A stretch of 64,000 nt of DNA from the NCBI RefSeq assembly GCF_016629565.1, contig NZ_AP023057.1, forward strand, positions 1,178,001 through 1,242,000, given 5' to 3'. The stretch is from Nitratiruptor sp. YY08-10. Its GTDB lineage: Bacteria > Campylobacterota > Campylobacteria > Campylobacterales > Nitratiruptoraceae. Under the pieces are notes generated by a model that saw nothing but the letters and a program-made list of their open reading frames with translations, did not search any database and was not told the DNA's origin. The position numbers and the translations under genes were made by a program. The stretch's first letter is position 1; the number at the start of each line of letters is the position of its first letter. Of this stretch, positions 28,420 through 36,200 are shown piece after piece.

Positions 28420-29329
28420 CAATATTCTCCTCGAAATATTTTTGCAAAAAGTCAAGCATATCTTCCGGAACAGGTACCAAAAAACGCATCTTTTCCCCAC
28501 TCTTTGGATGCTTGAGATAGAGTATATAAGCATGTAAAAAAACTCTAGGTATTGTAACGCTTTTGCTCTTAAAGCCATATAAACTATCACCCAGAATATG
28601 GCGGTTTATCGAAGCCAAATGTACTCTTATTTGATGTGTCCTACCGGTAAAAAGTTTTGCTCCGATTAATTCATATTTATTATTTTTACTCGTCGTTAGT
28701 TTTATAAAAGCAGATTTAGCATATCTTCCGCCTTCCACTACTCCCATTTTCAATCTATTTTTGGGATTTCTTGCAATCGGTTTTTCTATTATGAGGTCCT
28801 CTTTTAAAGGCGGCTCGACAATTGCTAGGTAGTATCTCCCCATACTTTTATCCTGTAACTGCTTCGATAGAGCCTGATGGGTCTCATTATTTTTAGCAAT
28901 TACAATCAATCCGCTCGTTTCCTTGTCAAGTCTATGTACTATACCATGGCGCTCTTCTCCACTGAGTGTAGAAAGAGATATATCATTTGCCTTGAGCCAA
29001 TCCACAAGCGTTGGCTCTTTGACACTTGGAGCCGGGTGGACAACGAGACCAGCAGGTTTGTTCAATACCAAAATATCCTCATCTTCATAAATTCTTTCTA
29101 CATCGAAATGGACATCTTTTGGCTGTGAAACCTTTGGTTCAGGAATCGTTGCCTCTACCATATCACCACTTTTGAGTTTATATCCGGTCTTTTTCTCCAC
29201 TTTGCCATTGATACGAACATACCCTTGTTTGATCAATTGTTCGATCTGATTTCTTGGTTGTTGCAATTTCTTAGCAAGTGCTTTATCAAGTCTCTCTTTA
29301 CCTATATTTGTAAATGTTATTTTTTCCAA
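28370..29329 (-). CDS. rluD: 23S rRNA pseudouridine synthase, RluD family
   Basis: A 319-aa RluA/RluD-family enzyme. The N-terminal S4 domain (about residues 1-70) includes RLDKALAKKLQQPRNQIEQLIKQGYVRING. The catalytic motif HRLDKETSGLIV near residue 132 carries the nucleophilic Asp. LFTGRTHQIRVHLA near residue 225 is the second signature. It starts at TTG with AAAGGAT upstream, divergent from rodA across a gap of about 40 bases. Confidence 0.93.
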   Translation of the reverse strand: MEKITFTNIGKERLDKALAKKLQQPRNQIEQLIKQGYVRINGKVEKKTGYKLKSGDMVEATIPEPKVSQPKDVHFDVERIYEDEDILVLNKPAGLVVHPAPSVKEPTLVDWLKANDISLSTLSGEERHGIVHRLDKETSGLIVIAKNNETHQALSKQLQDKSMGRYYLAIVEPPLKEDLIIEKPIARNPKNRLKMGVVEGGRYAKSAFIKLTTSKNNKYELIGAKLFTGRTHQIRVHLASINRHILGDSLYGFKSKSVTIPRVFLHAYILYLKHPKSGEKMRFLVPVPEDMLDFLQKYFEENIDETIHVDSFIQRFASF

Positions 29330-29344
29330 TAATATCCTTTAAGA

Positions 29345-29350
29345 TATAAT
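29345..29350 (+). promoter_or_regulatory. -10 element (TATAAT) for rodA
   Basis: TATAAT overlaps a TTG at 29350 that opens the rodA frame. Transcription would begin near 29357, so the usable start must be further down, at ATG 29371. Confidence 0.65.
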
Positions 29351-29370
29351 TGCATGAAAAAAGTAGCTCC

Positions 29371-30474
29371 ATGATAGGAATCGACAGACGGATTTTTTTG
29401 CATTTTGACACTGTACTTTTAGTTTTGATTATACCATTTCTTATCATTTCGCACTATCTCATAAAAGATGTCAATCCCGTTTTGGCCCACAAACAGATGA
29501 TCTACTATGCTCTCGGATTTGCAAGCTTCGTTATCGCATTCCTCTCTCCTATTAGAGAGTATAAGTGGCTCATCCCATCAATGTATTGGTTTATGATTGT
29601 CTTGCTTATTAGTGTAGATCTTTTTGGTGTGAGTAAACTCGGTGCCAAAAGATGGCTTGAAATCCCTTTTACACATTTTACCCTTCAACCATCGGAACTT
29701 TTCAAACCGGCTTTCATCCTCATGCTTGCCTACCTTGTTCAAAACAATCCGCCACCAAAATCCGGTTATGGCTGGAAAGAGTTTTTTAAAATCTCTTTTT
29801 ATATCTTGTTTCCATTTCTTCTTATCGCAAAAGAGCCTGATCTTGGAACTGCCTTGATTTTGCTCATCATTGGGTATGGCGTACTCTTTATCATTGGAGT
29901 CCATTGGAAAATATGGGCAACTTTGTTTATTATTTTTTCTTTCATGGTTCCTATCTCATATCAATATCTCTTACATGACTACCAGAAAAAAAGAATTGAA
30001 GATTTTTTAAGTGAAAAACCAAGTTATCACGTCCAACAATCAATCATTGCAATAGGTTCGGGAGGTTTAACAGGCAAGCCCTCTCAAGAGGCTACACAGA
30101 CGCAACTTAAATTCTTACCAATTGCAACAAGTGATTTTATTTTCGCATACTTTATCGAACGTTTCGGTTTTTTTGGTGCACTGCTGCTTCTTTTTCTCTA
30201 TGGGCTCCTTATACTGCATCTTTTTAGTATCTATGTCAAATTAAAAGGGGACTTTTTTACACAGGTCGTGGCTGCCAGTATTGCTCTTTTGATTTTTACC
30301 TATATGAGCGTCAATATCGCCATGACAGTGGGTTTGGCTCCGGTTGTAGGAGTTCCGTTGCCATTTATGAGTTATGGGGGAAGCAGTTTTATCAATTTTA
30401 TGATTTTATTCGGTATTTTAGAGCATCTTCTTGCATTCAGATTTAGATTTTTGTATAATTCCAGACAACTTTGA
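29371..30474 (+). CDS. rodA: SEDS peptidoglycan glycosyltransferase RodA
   Basis: A 367-aa protein with about ten membrane helices, polymerising lipid II during elongation together with PBP2 (969-2756). SEDS features: GAKRWLEIPFTHFTLQPSELFKPAFIL near residue 100, KEPDLGTALIL near 155, and the C-terminal VGVPLPFMSYGGSSFI near 335. The large loop between helices 7 and 8 contains FLPIATSDFIFAYFIERFG. The start ATG 29371 is preferred over TTG 29350 because the latter lies in the -10 box. The leader is short with only a weak ribosome site. Confidence 0.95.
   Translation: MIGIDRRIFLHFDTVLLVLIIPFLIISHYLIKDVNPVLAHKQMIYYALGFASFVIAFLSPIREYKWLIPSMYWFMIVLLISVDLFGVSKLGAKRWLEIPFTHFTLQPSELFKPAFILMLAYLVQNNPPPKSGYGWKEFFKISFYILFPFLLIAKEPDLGTALILLIIGYGVLFIIGVHWKIWATLFIIFSFMVPISYQYLLHDYQKKRIEDFLSEKPSYHVQQSIIAIGSGGLTGKPSQEATQTQLKFLPIATSDFIFAYFIERFGFFGALLLLFLYGLLILHLFSIYVKLKGDFFTQVVAASIALLIFTYMSVNIAMTVGLAPVVGVPLPFMSYGGSSFINFMILFGILEHLLAFRFRFLYNSRQL
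30454..30459 (+). promoter_or_regulatory. -10 element (TATAAT) for tRNA-CAT gene
   Basis: TATAAT preceded by TTTTTG lies 16 bases before the tRNA, inside the last codons of rodA, so the tRNA can be made independently of rodA. Confidence 0.55.
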
Positions 30475-30475
30475 A

Positions 30476-30552
30476 GGGCTCGTAGCTCAGTTGGTTAGAG
30501 CAACCGGCTCATAACCGGTTGGTCGCAGGTTCGAGTCCTGCCGAGCCCACCA
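30476..30552 (+). tRNA. tRNA with anticodon CAT (elongator Met, or Ile2 if modified)
   Basis: A complete 77-nt cloverleaf with encoded CCA. Acceptor GGGCTCG (30476-30482) pairs with CGAGCCC (30542-30548). The anticodon stem ACCGG/CCGGT carries the loop CTCATAA, with anticodon CAT at 30510-30512. The T arm is GCAGG-TTCGAGT-CCTGC. The first pair is G-C, so it is not the initiator. Elongator Met is the likelier identity; tRNA-Ile2 (lysidine-modified CAT) cannot be excluded without comparing identity elements. Its 3' half is partly duplicated just downstream. Confidence 0.93.
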
Positions 30553-30568
30553 AGCATTCTGAGGACAA

Positions 30569-30601
30569 AACCGGTTGGTTGCCAGGTCTGGATCCTGCCA
30601 A
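30569..30601 (+). repeat. Degenerate duplicate of the tRNA 3' half (decayed attachment-site-like repeat)
   Basis: Starting at 30569 the sequence AACCGGTTGGT matches the tRNA from 30513 exactly for 11 bases, then continues with CAGGT and TCCTGCC in the right order with a one-base insertion and several substitutions. The offset is 56 bp. Only the 3' half is present, so it is not a second tRNA. A partial 3' tRNA copy at the start of an accessory region is what site-specific integration followed by decay leaves behind. Confidence 0.6.
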
Positions 30602-30610
30602 ACTTATCAC

Positions 30611-30895
30611 TTATTCTATCCCCAAAGCTTTAAAAACAGCATCAATTGGATCAGAATATATAATCAACTGAAATCTACTTAACAAATCAGCTGGTACTTT
30701 TCCCATTTGAGCCATATCAATCGCTGGAATCAAAATACGCTTGGCCCCACTATCACTCGCAATTTGCATAAAATCAGCAAGATTTTGACTTCCAATAATT
30801 GCTCCACCTATACTCATGCTTCCTCAAATCACCATTTGAAGATGATTTATCTGAAAAACAGTTCTTTCCTCATCAAATGGTTTATTTAGCCTGCT
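30611..30895 (-). pseudogene. C-terminal fragment of a BrxL/Lon-like protease (BREX remnant)
   Basis: An open frame of 94 residues with one in-frame TGA at 30826-30824. The part after the stop reads GSMSIGGAIIGSQNLADFMQ and SGAKRILIPAIDMAQMGKVP, and ends DPIDAVFKALGIE. This is the layout of the C-terminal S16 (Lon-type) domain as found in BrxL proteins of BREX phage-defence systems, which commonly end in a D-A-V-F-K-A-L-G tail. Full BrxL has roughly 670-700 residues, so almost all of it is missing, including the AAA+ domain. The upstream break falls within a few bases of the 27-bp repeat at 30901. Confidence 0.65.
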
Positions 30896-30900
30896 TTATA

Positions 30901-30927
30901 TATCCGTTATTTCCCTTTGTAAAGCCC
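30901..30927 (+). repeat. 27-bp direct repeat, copy A
   Basis: Matches copy B (31921-31947) at 25 of 27 positions, with differences at the 4th and 20th base. It spans the last codons and stop of the nucleotidyltransferase gene. The offset is exactly 1020 bp. Confidence 0.85.
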
Positions 30928-31590
30928 TTTAATTGTTTTTATCAACATTTCTTTCAAATCTTCAAACAATAAATATTCATTTGAATTTTCTTTTAGATAT
31001 ACCGTCTCATCTTCAATCGGTTCAGACATATTTCTTATAAAATTGAGAAGATTTTCTTTATCGATTATTGCAAAATGAATATTTTGAGCAATATCAACAG
31101 TTTCATTAATAGTTAATATGCTGTTTTTTAAAATTTCATTTACATCAAAAATATCTCTGCTTTTTCCTCTTTGAAAAAAAGCTATGGTTTTTAACTTGGA
31201 AATAGTTTTAATATCCAATATTTTTATATTACCGATATATTCTATTCGAGATGATTTTATGATTTTTTTCATAAGAGGTGTAGAGGCTTGAAAAAATTCT
31301 ATTTTTACACCATCTATAAAAAACTTCAATATCCATTCATCTGGAAATAAACCGGCAATTCTTAATCTACTGGCATTTTCATCTTCTATAAATTTGGCAT
31401 TGAGGGAGGACATCTCTTTTTTTATCAAGCGATGGTTGAGGGGGAGTGAAGATATAAAATCTATATCCTCAGAAATTCTATGATTTAAGTAGTAACTTAA
31501 AGCAGTTCCACCTATAAAATAGAGATCATTTTCTTTTAAAAACTCTTTTTTTGCGAAAATGTCTAAAATCTCTTTGACTTGCAAAGTCAC
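30907..31590 (-). CDS. AbiEii/MNT-type nucleotidyltransferase (probable toxin of a two-gene module)
   Basis: A 227-aa nucleotidyltransferase-fold protein. The motif FIGGTALSYYLNHRISEDIDF at residues 25-45 holds the GG-T and the D-x-D (EDIDF) of the AbiEii toxin family, which modifies tRNA or other targets with nucleotides in type IV toxin-antitoxin systems. A third acidic residue would be in ILDIKTISKLKT and the K-x-R-x-x-D segment SRDIFDVNEIL near residue 145, typical of this family. It starts at GTG, overlapping the upstream gene by 65 bases. It looks intact. Phage defence by abortive infection is the inferred role. Confidence 0.75.
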   Translation of the reverse strand: MTLQVKEILDIFAKKEFLKENDLYFIGGTALSYYLNHRISEDIDFISSLPLNHRLIKKEMSSLNAKFIEDENASRLRIAGLFPDEWILKFFIDGVKIEFFQASTPLMKKIIKSSRIEYIGNIKILDIKTISKLKTIAFFQRGKSRDIFDVNEILKNSILTINETVDIAQNIHFAIIDKENLLNFIRNMSEPIEDETVYLKENSNEYLLFEDLKEMLIKTIKGLYKGK

Positions 31591-31900
31591 ATATATAACC
31601 TTTTATCTCTTTATAGAGAGGATCTTTTTTATAATTTCTTTGTTTTAGAGGCACTTTTAATCCTCTAAAATCATAAAATCCTTTTTTATATAACTCTTTA
31701 TAATAGGCATCAAGCTCATTTTGAACAGTTTTTATTCCATATACTTTACAAATAGTAAAAATATCTTCTTTCTTTAACCCCTTTAGTACAGCCCTTATAA
31801 GAGACCTTTTGCTTTGCACTGAAGAGTTTTTGCTTTGCCAAAAATAGTTTATCTCATAATCTTTAGGATTAAAAACTGTATATCTCATTTTTTTTACCAT
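31526..31900 (-). CDS. Partner of the AbiEii-type nucleotidyltransferase (probable antitoxin)
   Basis: A 124-aa basic protein; a second ATG at 31888 (MRYTVFNPKDYEI) is an alternative start. A segment near residues 15-55 (YFWQSKNSSVQSKRSLIRAVLKGLKKEDIF) resembles the small proteins commonly encoded just before AbiEii-like nucleotidyltransferases, which have a short helical domain and act as antitoxins. The 65-base overlap with the toxin gene favours coupled expression. A minus-strand TATAAT at 31912-31917 lies so close that the mRNA leader is very short. Assignment as antitoxin rests on position, not on a recognised DNA-binding motif. Confidence 0.55.
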   Translation of the reverse strand: MVKKMRYTVFNPKDYEINYFWQSKNSSVQSKRSLIRAVLKGLKKEDIFTICKVYGIKTVQNELDAYYKELYKKGFYDFRGLKVPLKQRNYKKDPLYKEIKGYICDFASQRDFRHFRKKRVFKRK

Positions 31901-31907
31901 TATTTTT

Positions 31908-32090
31908 TTACATTATAACATATACGTTATTTCCCTTTGCAAAGCCCACTGTTGGATACAAAATATCTTTAAATTTACAATAATTTACCTTTACTCCATC
32001 ATCCAAATCTATCTCTATTAAGTTATTGGCATATTTTTCAAGATAGTTTTTATCAAATTCATAAAGCTCTTTTAGCTTTTTTTCTATCTC
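31908..32090 (-). pseudogene. C-terminal fragment of a PglX/BrxX-like adenine methyltransferase (BREX remnant)
   Basis: A 60-residue open frame without any start codon at its head. It reads EIEKKLKELYEFDKNYLEKY and then NNLIEIDLDDGVKVNY. The I-D-L-D-D-G-V-K-V-N-Y string is a hallmark of the extreme C-terminus of PglX-type N6-adenine methyltransferases from BREX systems and related enzymes. A TAA at 32091-32093 and a likely frameshift precede it; the other frame upstream reads ASGREKGL, which may be its continuation. Full PglX has about 1200 residues, so only the tail survives. It includes repeat copy B and ends just before the small two-gene module. Confidence 0.65.
31921..31947 (+). repeat. 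27-bp direct repeat, copy B
   Basis: Matches copy A (30901-30927) at 25 of 27 positions. It lies inside the PglX-like fragment. Together the two copies bracket the nucleotidyltransferase module. Confidence 0.85.
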
Positions 32091-32284
32091 TTATAAGCCC
32101 TTTTTCTCTTCCACTTGCGACTTTTGTCGGCTAACTTAGATTATGCAATTCGTTTTATTTAATGATCATGATCGTTGTCACATTTCGTTCGATGACTGTT
32201 TCTTAATTTACTTTAGAGGCGATATAGTAAAAAGATATCACGATTATACAAACTCATATAAACGTGACATCTTGATCCTATTTT
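32091..32284. other. Gene-free stretch between the methyltransferase remnant and ugd
   Basis: No supported gene. It contains a 10-bp perfect palindrome GATCATGATC (about 32163-32172), a longer imperfect dyad with a minus-strand -10 box (listed separately), and frameshifted residue of the methyltransferase fragment up to about 32130. A tiny minus-strand frame of eight codons starts at an ATG inside the dyad and is probably meaningless. Confidence 0.5.
32234..32271 (-). promoter_or_regulatory. Operator-like inverted repeat overlapping a minus-strand -10 box
   Basis: Two 15-bp arms (32234-32248 and 32257-32271) match in inverted orientation at 13 of 15 positions around an 8-bp spacer. On the minus strand TATAAT (32243-32248) falls in one arm, so a protein bound here would occlude the promoter. 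The direction points towards the methyltransferase remnant and the nucleotidyltransferase pair. BREX loci are often repressed by a WYL-domain protein (BrxR) at inverted repeats, so this may be the surviving operator; no regulator gene is present here. It is AT-rich with no T tract, so it is unlikely to be a terminator. Confidence 0.5.
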
Positions 32285-33652
32285 TTATATTGCGGCTTGC
32301 ACACCCACTTGGTGGTACTCGAAACCATACTCTTTGAGTTTTTCTTTGTTATATTGGTTTCTTCCATCAAAAATGAGAGGATTTTTGAGTCGTTTTTGCA
32401 TCTCTATAAAGTCTGGACTTCGAAACTCTTTCCATTCAGTAACAAGAATCATTGCATCTGCATCATTTAATGCATCATATTTATTATCGCAATATTCGAT
32501 ATTAGAAACATCTTTAAGCCAAAAATTTTTTGCTTCTTCCATCGCTTTTGGATCATAGGCTTTGATTTTGGCACCACGGCTTGTCAACTCTTTAACAATC
32601 GTTATCGATGGAGCTTCTCTCATATCATCCGTTTCCGGTTTAAAACTGAGACCCCATAACGCAAAGGATTTCCCTCGCAAATCTTCTCCAAATCTTTGAA
32701 GAATTTTGTTTAGAAAATAAACTCTTTGCTCTTTGTTGACAGCCTCTACAGCTTTGATGATTTTTGGCTCCACTCCAGCATCTATAGCAATCTTCTCAAG
32801 CGCTTTCACATCTTTTGGAAAGCAACTTCCGCCATATCCGACACCTGGGTAGATAAAGCTATAACCGATACGGCTATCGCTTCCTATGCCGACACGCACT
32901 TTGTTGATATCAGCACCTACCGCTTCAGCTATTTTAGCCATCTCGTTCATAAAGCTGATTTTTGTAGCAAGCATGGCATTTGCTGCATATTTTGTGAGTT
33001 CTGCGCTTCGTATATCCATAGCAATAAATCGCTCATGATTTCTTGTAAATGGAGCATATAACTCTTTAAGAATCTGCATGCTCTTCTCTTTATCTGCTCC
33101 AATGACCACACGATCCGGTTTCATAAAATCATTGACCGCATCACCCTCTTTTAAAAACTCAGGATTGCTTACTACATCAAATTCCATAAGTTCCTGATAT
33201 TCGCCCTCTGTAATCTCGCCGTTTTCAAGACGTTTTTTGAGTTCATTTTGGATCGTTGCTCGTACTTTATCGGCAGTTCCTACAGGGACGGTAGATTTAT
33301 CCACTACAATCAACGGATGGGTCATATATTTTCCAATATCTTTTGCTACTACTAAAACATACTGTAGATCAGCACTTCCATCCTCTCCTTGCGGTGTTCC
33401 CACCGCGATAAATACTATATCGCTTCTTTGCAAAGCCTCCTTGATATCTGTCGTAAAATGAAGTGTCCCTATTTTAAAATTTTCTTTAACTATCTCTTCA
33501 AGACCCGGTTCATAAATGGGAATGATCCCTTTTTTGAGTTTTTCAATTTTTTCTTCATCGATATCGACACAAATGACACTGTTTCCCATTTGTGCCATAC
33601 AAGCTCCGGTTACAAGTCCCACATATCCTGTACCAATAATTGATAATCGCAT
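32285..33652 (-). CDS. ugd: UDP-glucose 6-dehydrogenase
   Basis: A 455-aa NAD-dependent enzyme that makes UDP-glucuronate for surface polysaccharides. The N-terminal Rossmann motif is [18 protein letters not shown], the central domain has [15 protein letters not shown], and the catalytic cysteine is in [13 protein letters not shown] near residue 265. The C-terminal UDP-binding domain has [14 protein letters not shown]. Start: ATG 33652, with AAAGGAAATT upstream, rather than 33691. It borders the decayed BREX-like islet on its 3' side. A sugar biosynthetic gene apart from the pgl locus. Confidence 0.95.
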   Translation of the reverse strand: MRLSIIGTGYVGLVTGACMAQMGNSVICVDIDEEKIEKLKKGIIPIYEPGLEEIVKENFKIGTLHFTTDIKEALQRSDIVFIAVGTPQGEDGSADLQYVLVVAKDIGKYMTHPLIVVDKSTVPVGTADKVRATIQNELKKRLENGEITEGEYQELMEFDVVSNPEFLKEGDAVNDFMKPDRVVIGADKEKSMQILKELYAPFTRNHERFIAMDIRSAELTKYAANAMLATKISFMNEMAKIAEAVGADINKVRVGIGSDSRIGYSFIYPGVGYGGSCFPKDVKALEKIAIDAGVEPKIIKAVEAVNKEQRVYFLNKILQRFGEDLRGKSFALWGLSFKPETDDMREAPSITIVKELTSRGAKIKAYDPKAMEEAKNFWLKDVSNIEYCDNKYDALNDADAMILVTEWKEFRSPDFIEMQKRLKNPLIFDGRNQYNKEKLKEYGFEYHQVGVQAAI

Positions 33653-33662
33653 AATTTCCTTT

Positions 33663-34109
33663 CTATAAGAGTGTTCGAATCTGCATAGCAAACCACAATA
33701 TTATAAGATTGAGTATAAAAATAGCCATACTGCTTCCTCGAGAAAGGAGGAGTTGAAGTTTTGTTCGCTCTTTTCCGTTGGTTTTAAATGCAATATACAT
33801 ATGGACAATAGTTGCAATCGTAATGAGAGCAACAAGTATAAGTTTATATTGAAGTAAAAATGCGAGTCTCTTCACTTCACCATTGAATATGTTTTGCAAT
33901 CCCAAATGGAAAAACATCCATAAGCCAGTAATTATCAGGATTGTTAACCATATACTCTCAACATATCCATAGATAGGACCAACATGAAAATAGACCTTTT
34001 TTTGTGCTTCTTTATCACGTAAAAATATCCCAAGTGCAAAGAGAAATACACTTCCTCCAATCCAAACAGTGGCAGCCAATAGATGAAGATATAAGACGAG
34101 ATCAAACAT
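33663..34109 (-). CDS. Four-helix membrane protein, CopD-like
   Basis: A 148-aa membrane protein with four predicted helices. Helix 1 contains [16 protein letters not shown], with the H and W-x-G-G pattern of CopD/DUF-type membrane proteins that often bind heme or copper; further His residues are in FFHLGLQN and VHMYIAF. Start: ATG 34109 shares its A with the stop of the upstream peptidase gene, favouring coupling. It abuts ugd. Function is uncertain. Confidence 0.6.
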   Translation of the reverse strand: MFDLVLYLHLLAATVWIGGSVFLFALGIFLRDKEAQKKVYFHVGPIYGYVESIWLTILIITGLWMFFHLGLQNIFNGEVKRLAFLLQYKLILVALITIATIVHMYIAFKTNGKERTKLQLLLSRGSSMAIFILNLIILWFAMQIRTLL

Positions 34110-34648
34110 TATGATTTTGGATATCTCCAAGATCTTGGTCTTCCGCTATCAATATGGATAAACCCAGATTTTGGATAGTATCCAACACCTCCTTTATGTA
34201 GTGATAGAGCAGCATTTCGAATGTGATGTATTGAAATTCCCGGAATTCTAAAATCGATCGCTTTTCCAAAAAGATGATAACTACGTTTTGCAACACCTCC
34301 ACCATGGTGGCGTAGGTACTCGTTTGTGGAGGGAGATCGATATGCAGAGAGTATATGTATTTCGCGATTATGAGAGCATTTTTTTGATATTTCATAAAGA
34401 TATTCAATAACTTTTACATCGATCGGATGTATCTCATCATTTCTGAAATCTCGAAGAAAATATTGTAAGCTTTCTATCTCTTCTGGAATATATTCTCCAT
34501 CAATCCAAAAAGTCACTTTCCGTCTTTCACCTGTATGAACATGATACAAATAAAGTTCTTTTTCATATTGGGCTGTTTTCGCAAAAGAAGGGATAAGTAT
34601 TGAAATACTCAAAAGTGAACTTTTTTTCAAAAAATCTCTTCTTTTCAT
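34109..34648 (-). CDS. DUF882/M15-type murein peptidase with Tat signal
   Basis: A 179-aa protein. MKRRDFLKKSSLLSISILI at the N-terminus is a twin-arginine-type signal. The peptidase_M15_2 (DUF882) domain follows: ILSAYRSPSTNEYLR, then the zinc ligands in SYHLFGKAIDFRIPG (H-x6-D) and FIHIDSGRPRSW (H-x-D). Relatives such as E. coli MepK cut meso-Dap crosslinks made by L,D-transpeptidases; the gene upstream is such a transpeptidase, a fitting pair. Start ATG 34648 has GAGGAGG upstream. The folded, metal-loaded export implied by Tat is consistent with a zinc enzyme. Confidence 0.85.
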   Translation of the reverse strand: MKRRDFLKKSSLLSISILIPSFAKTAQYEKELYLYHVHTGERRKVTFWIDGEYIPEEIESLQYFLRDFRNDEIHPIDVKVIEYLYEISKKCSHNREIHILSAYRSPSTNEYLRHHGGGVAKRSYHLFGKAIDFRIPGISIHHIRNAALSLHKGGVGYYPKSGFIHIDSGRPRSWRYPKS

Positions 34649-34659
34649 CAACCCTCCTC

Positions 34660-36144
34660 TCAGCGCAAAATTGTAGCATATTCTTTCATTTTTCTATCCA
34701 GTTGATAGATGTCTGGATAAAAATAGATATTACCATCATCTTCTTTCATAATAGTCATATACATCAAATAAACAGGAAATTTTGGACGGATCCGTACTTT
34801 TTTTGTTTGATGGTCCCACAATCTATCAAAAATTTCTCGGTAACTTAAAGTTCCTTCAACAAGATGGAACAGTTCGATAGGTTTCTCTACTCGAACGCAT
34901 CCAGAACTCAGTGCGCGATATGAGTATCGAAACAGATCTCTTGCATTGGTATCATGCAAATAGACATCATATTTATTCGGAAACATCAGTTTCACAAAAC
35001 CAAGAAAGTTTTTTGGTCCAGGTTTTTGCAAAAAAACAATAGGAAAAGTGGACAAATCTATCGCATTCCAATCAATTGAATCAAAAGGGATTGTCTCATT
35101 TGCATATCGATCCAAAGAAGCTATTATTCCCTCTTTTTCAAGCTCTTCAAATTTGCCAACTTTGAGTTTTGGCAAAATATCTTCAGCAATAATCGTTTTT
35201 GGAGCCCTCCAGTATGGATTAAGAACCGCATAGGAGATCTTTTGCCTCATTAATGGAGTCGGTCTCTCTTTTCTACCCACAATAACCTTCGAGTCAAAAA
35301 CCATATCCCCGTCATGCCACAAAAAAAGCCTAAATTGTGGAATATTAACAAATACATATTCCTTATCCTCTTGCAAATACCATCTCAAACGTTCGATATT
35401 GATCAAAATCTTTTCAATAATACTCTCTACACTCTCGTTTAACGCTTTTAACGTAGCAGGTCCTACAATCCCATCAGGTTTAAGAAAGTGCCTTTTTTGA
35501 AACGCTTCCACAGCTGATTTAAGATTTTCATCATACAAGGTATTTGCAAGATTATTATCATCTTTTAAATATCCCTCTTGAATAAGCCGCCATCTCAGTT
35601 GGATAACTTCGTCATATTTTTTGCCAGGAAGCAAGTACGCATAATTGTTACTCAGGATTATCACACCCCAGCCCCCACGTTTTTTAATACTCTCATATTT
35701 GTTTAAAATATCATACTGCATTTCAAGATAGGGATTTCGCAAAATATGATCGTACAATTTTTTCTTTGGAGGCAAGTAATGGTCTTGCAAGATCATTTCC
35801 GGACGATAACATCCATTGTTCCGGACATAAAGATATTGTAACTGAAGGGTATAAGCCAACTTCTCAATATCTTTTTTTAAAACTTCATTTGCATCGACTC
35901 TATACGTTCGTAATAATCTTTCTAGTTTTTGTAAAGGTTTGTTCAAACGATCTTTACATAAAAGAGTATTATCGTTTTTAATTTGCTGCATAAGCGTATA
36001 AAGTTCCTCTTTTTCCGCTCCATTGTCATAAAACCAGACCGATTGAAAGATGGGAGTTGGATCTGAATCGTTGTTCACTACATTCATTTCACTGTTTTGA
36101 GAAAACAAAATAAGTGGAATCAGGAAAAGAAAAAAAAATCTCAT
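34660..36144 (-). CDS. L,D-transpeptidase, YcbB (LdtD) type
   Basis: A 494-aa exported protein that would form meso-Dap to meso-Dap crosslinks. Signal peptide to about residue 17; a YcbB-type N-terminal domain; a peptidoglycan-binding domain near residues 200-235 (AVEAFQKRHFLKPDGIVGPATLKALN); and the YkuD catalytic domain with VYLHDTNARDLF and YRALSSGCVRVEKP near residue 420, where the Cys is the nucleophile. It is followed by the DUF882 peptidase in the same direction, so crosslink making and cutting are encoded together. Confidence 0.92.
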   Translation of the reverse strand: MRFFFLFLIPLILFSQNSEMNVVNNDSDPTPIFQSVWFYDNGAEKEELYTLMQQIKNDNTLLCKDRLNKPLQKLERLLRTYRVDANEVLKKDIEKLAYTLQLQYLYVRNNGCYRPEMILQDHYLPPKKKLYDHILRNPYLEMQYDILNKYESIKKRGGWGVIILSNNYAYLLPGKKYDEVIQLRWRLIQEGYLKDDNNLANTLYDENLKSAVEAFQKRHFLKPDGIVGPATLKALNESVESIIEKILINIERLRWYLQEDKEYVFVNIPQFRLFLWHDGDMVFDSKVIVGRKERPTPLMRQKISYAVLNPYWRAPKTIIAEDILPKLKVGKFEELEKEGIIASLDRYANETIPFDSIDWNAIDLSTFPIVFLQKPGPKNFLGFVKLMFPNKYDVYLHDTNARDLFRYSYRALSSGCVRVEKPIELFHLVEGTLSYREIFDRLWDHQTKKVRIRPKFPVYLMYMTIMKEDDGNIYFYPDIYQLDRKMKEYATILR

Positions 36145-36200
36145 AAAATTTTATATTCCTTTAAGGCAAATTTGATTAATATTTCGGAACCATAAATCGT

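Noticed and set aside
30569-30601. Second tRNA gene after tRNA-CAT
   Set aside because: Only a degenerate 3' half is present; no D arm or acceptor 5' strand.
30901-31947. Insertion sequence bounded by the 27-bp repeat
   Set aside because: The repeats are direct, there are no terminal inverted repeats and no transposase.
32234-32271. Rho-independent terminator of ugd
   Set aside because: The dyad is AT-rich and is not followed by a T tract on the minus strand; the -10 overlap favours an operator.
34102-34407. 101-aa minus-strand frame over the DUF882 peptidase
   Set aside because: It lies in another frame of a gene with full zinc motifs and is a shadow.
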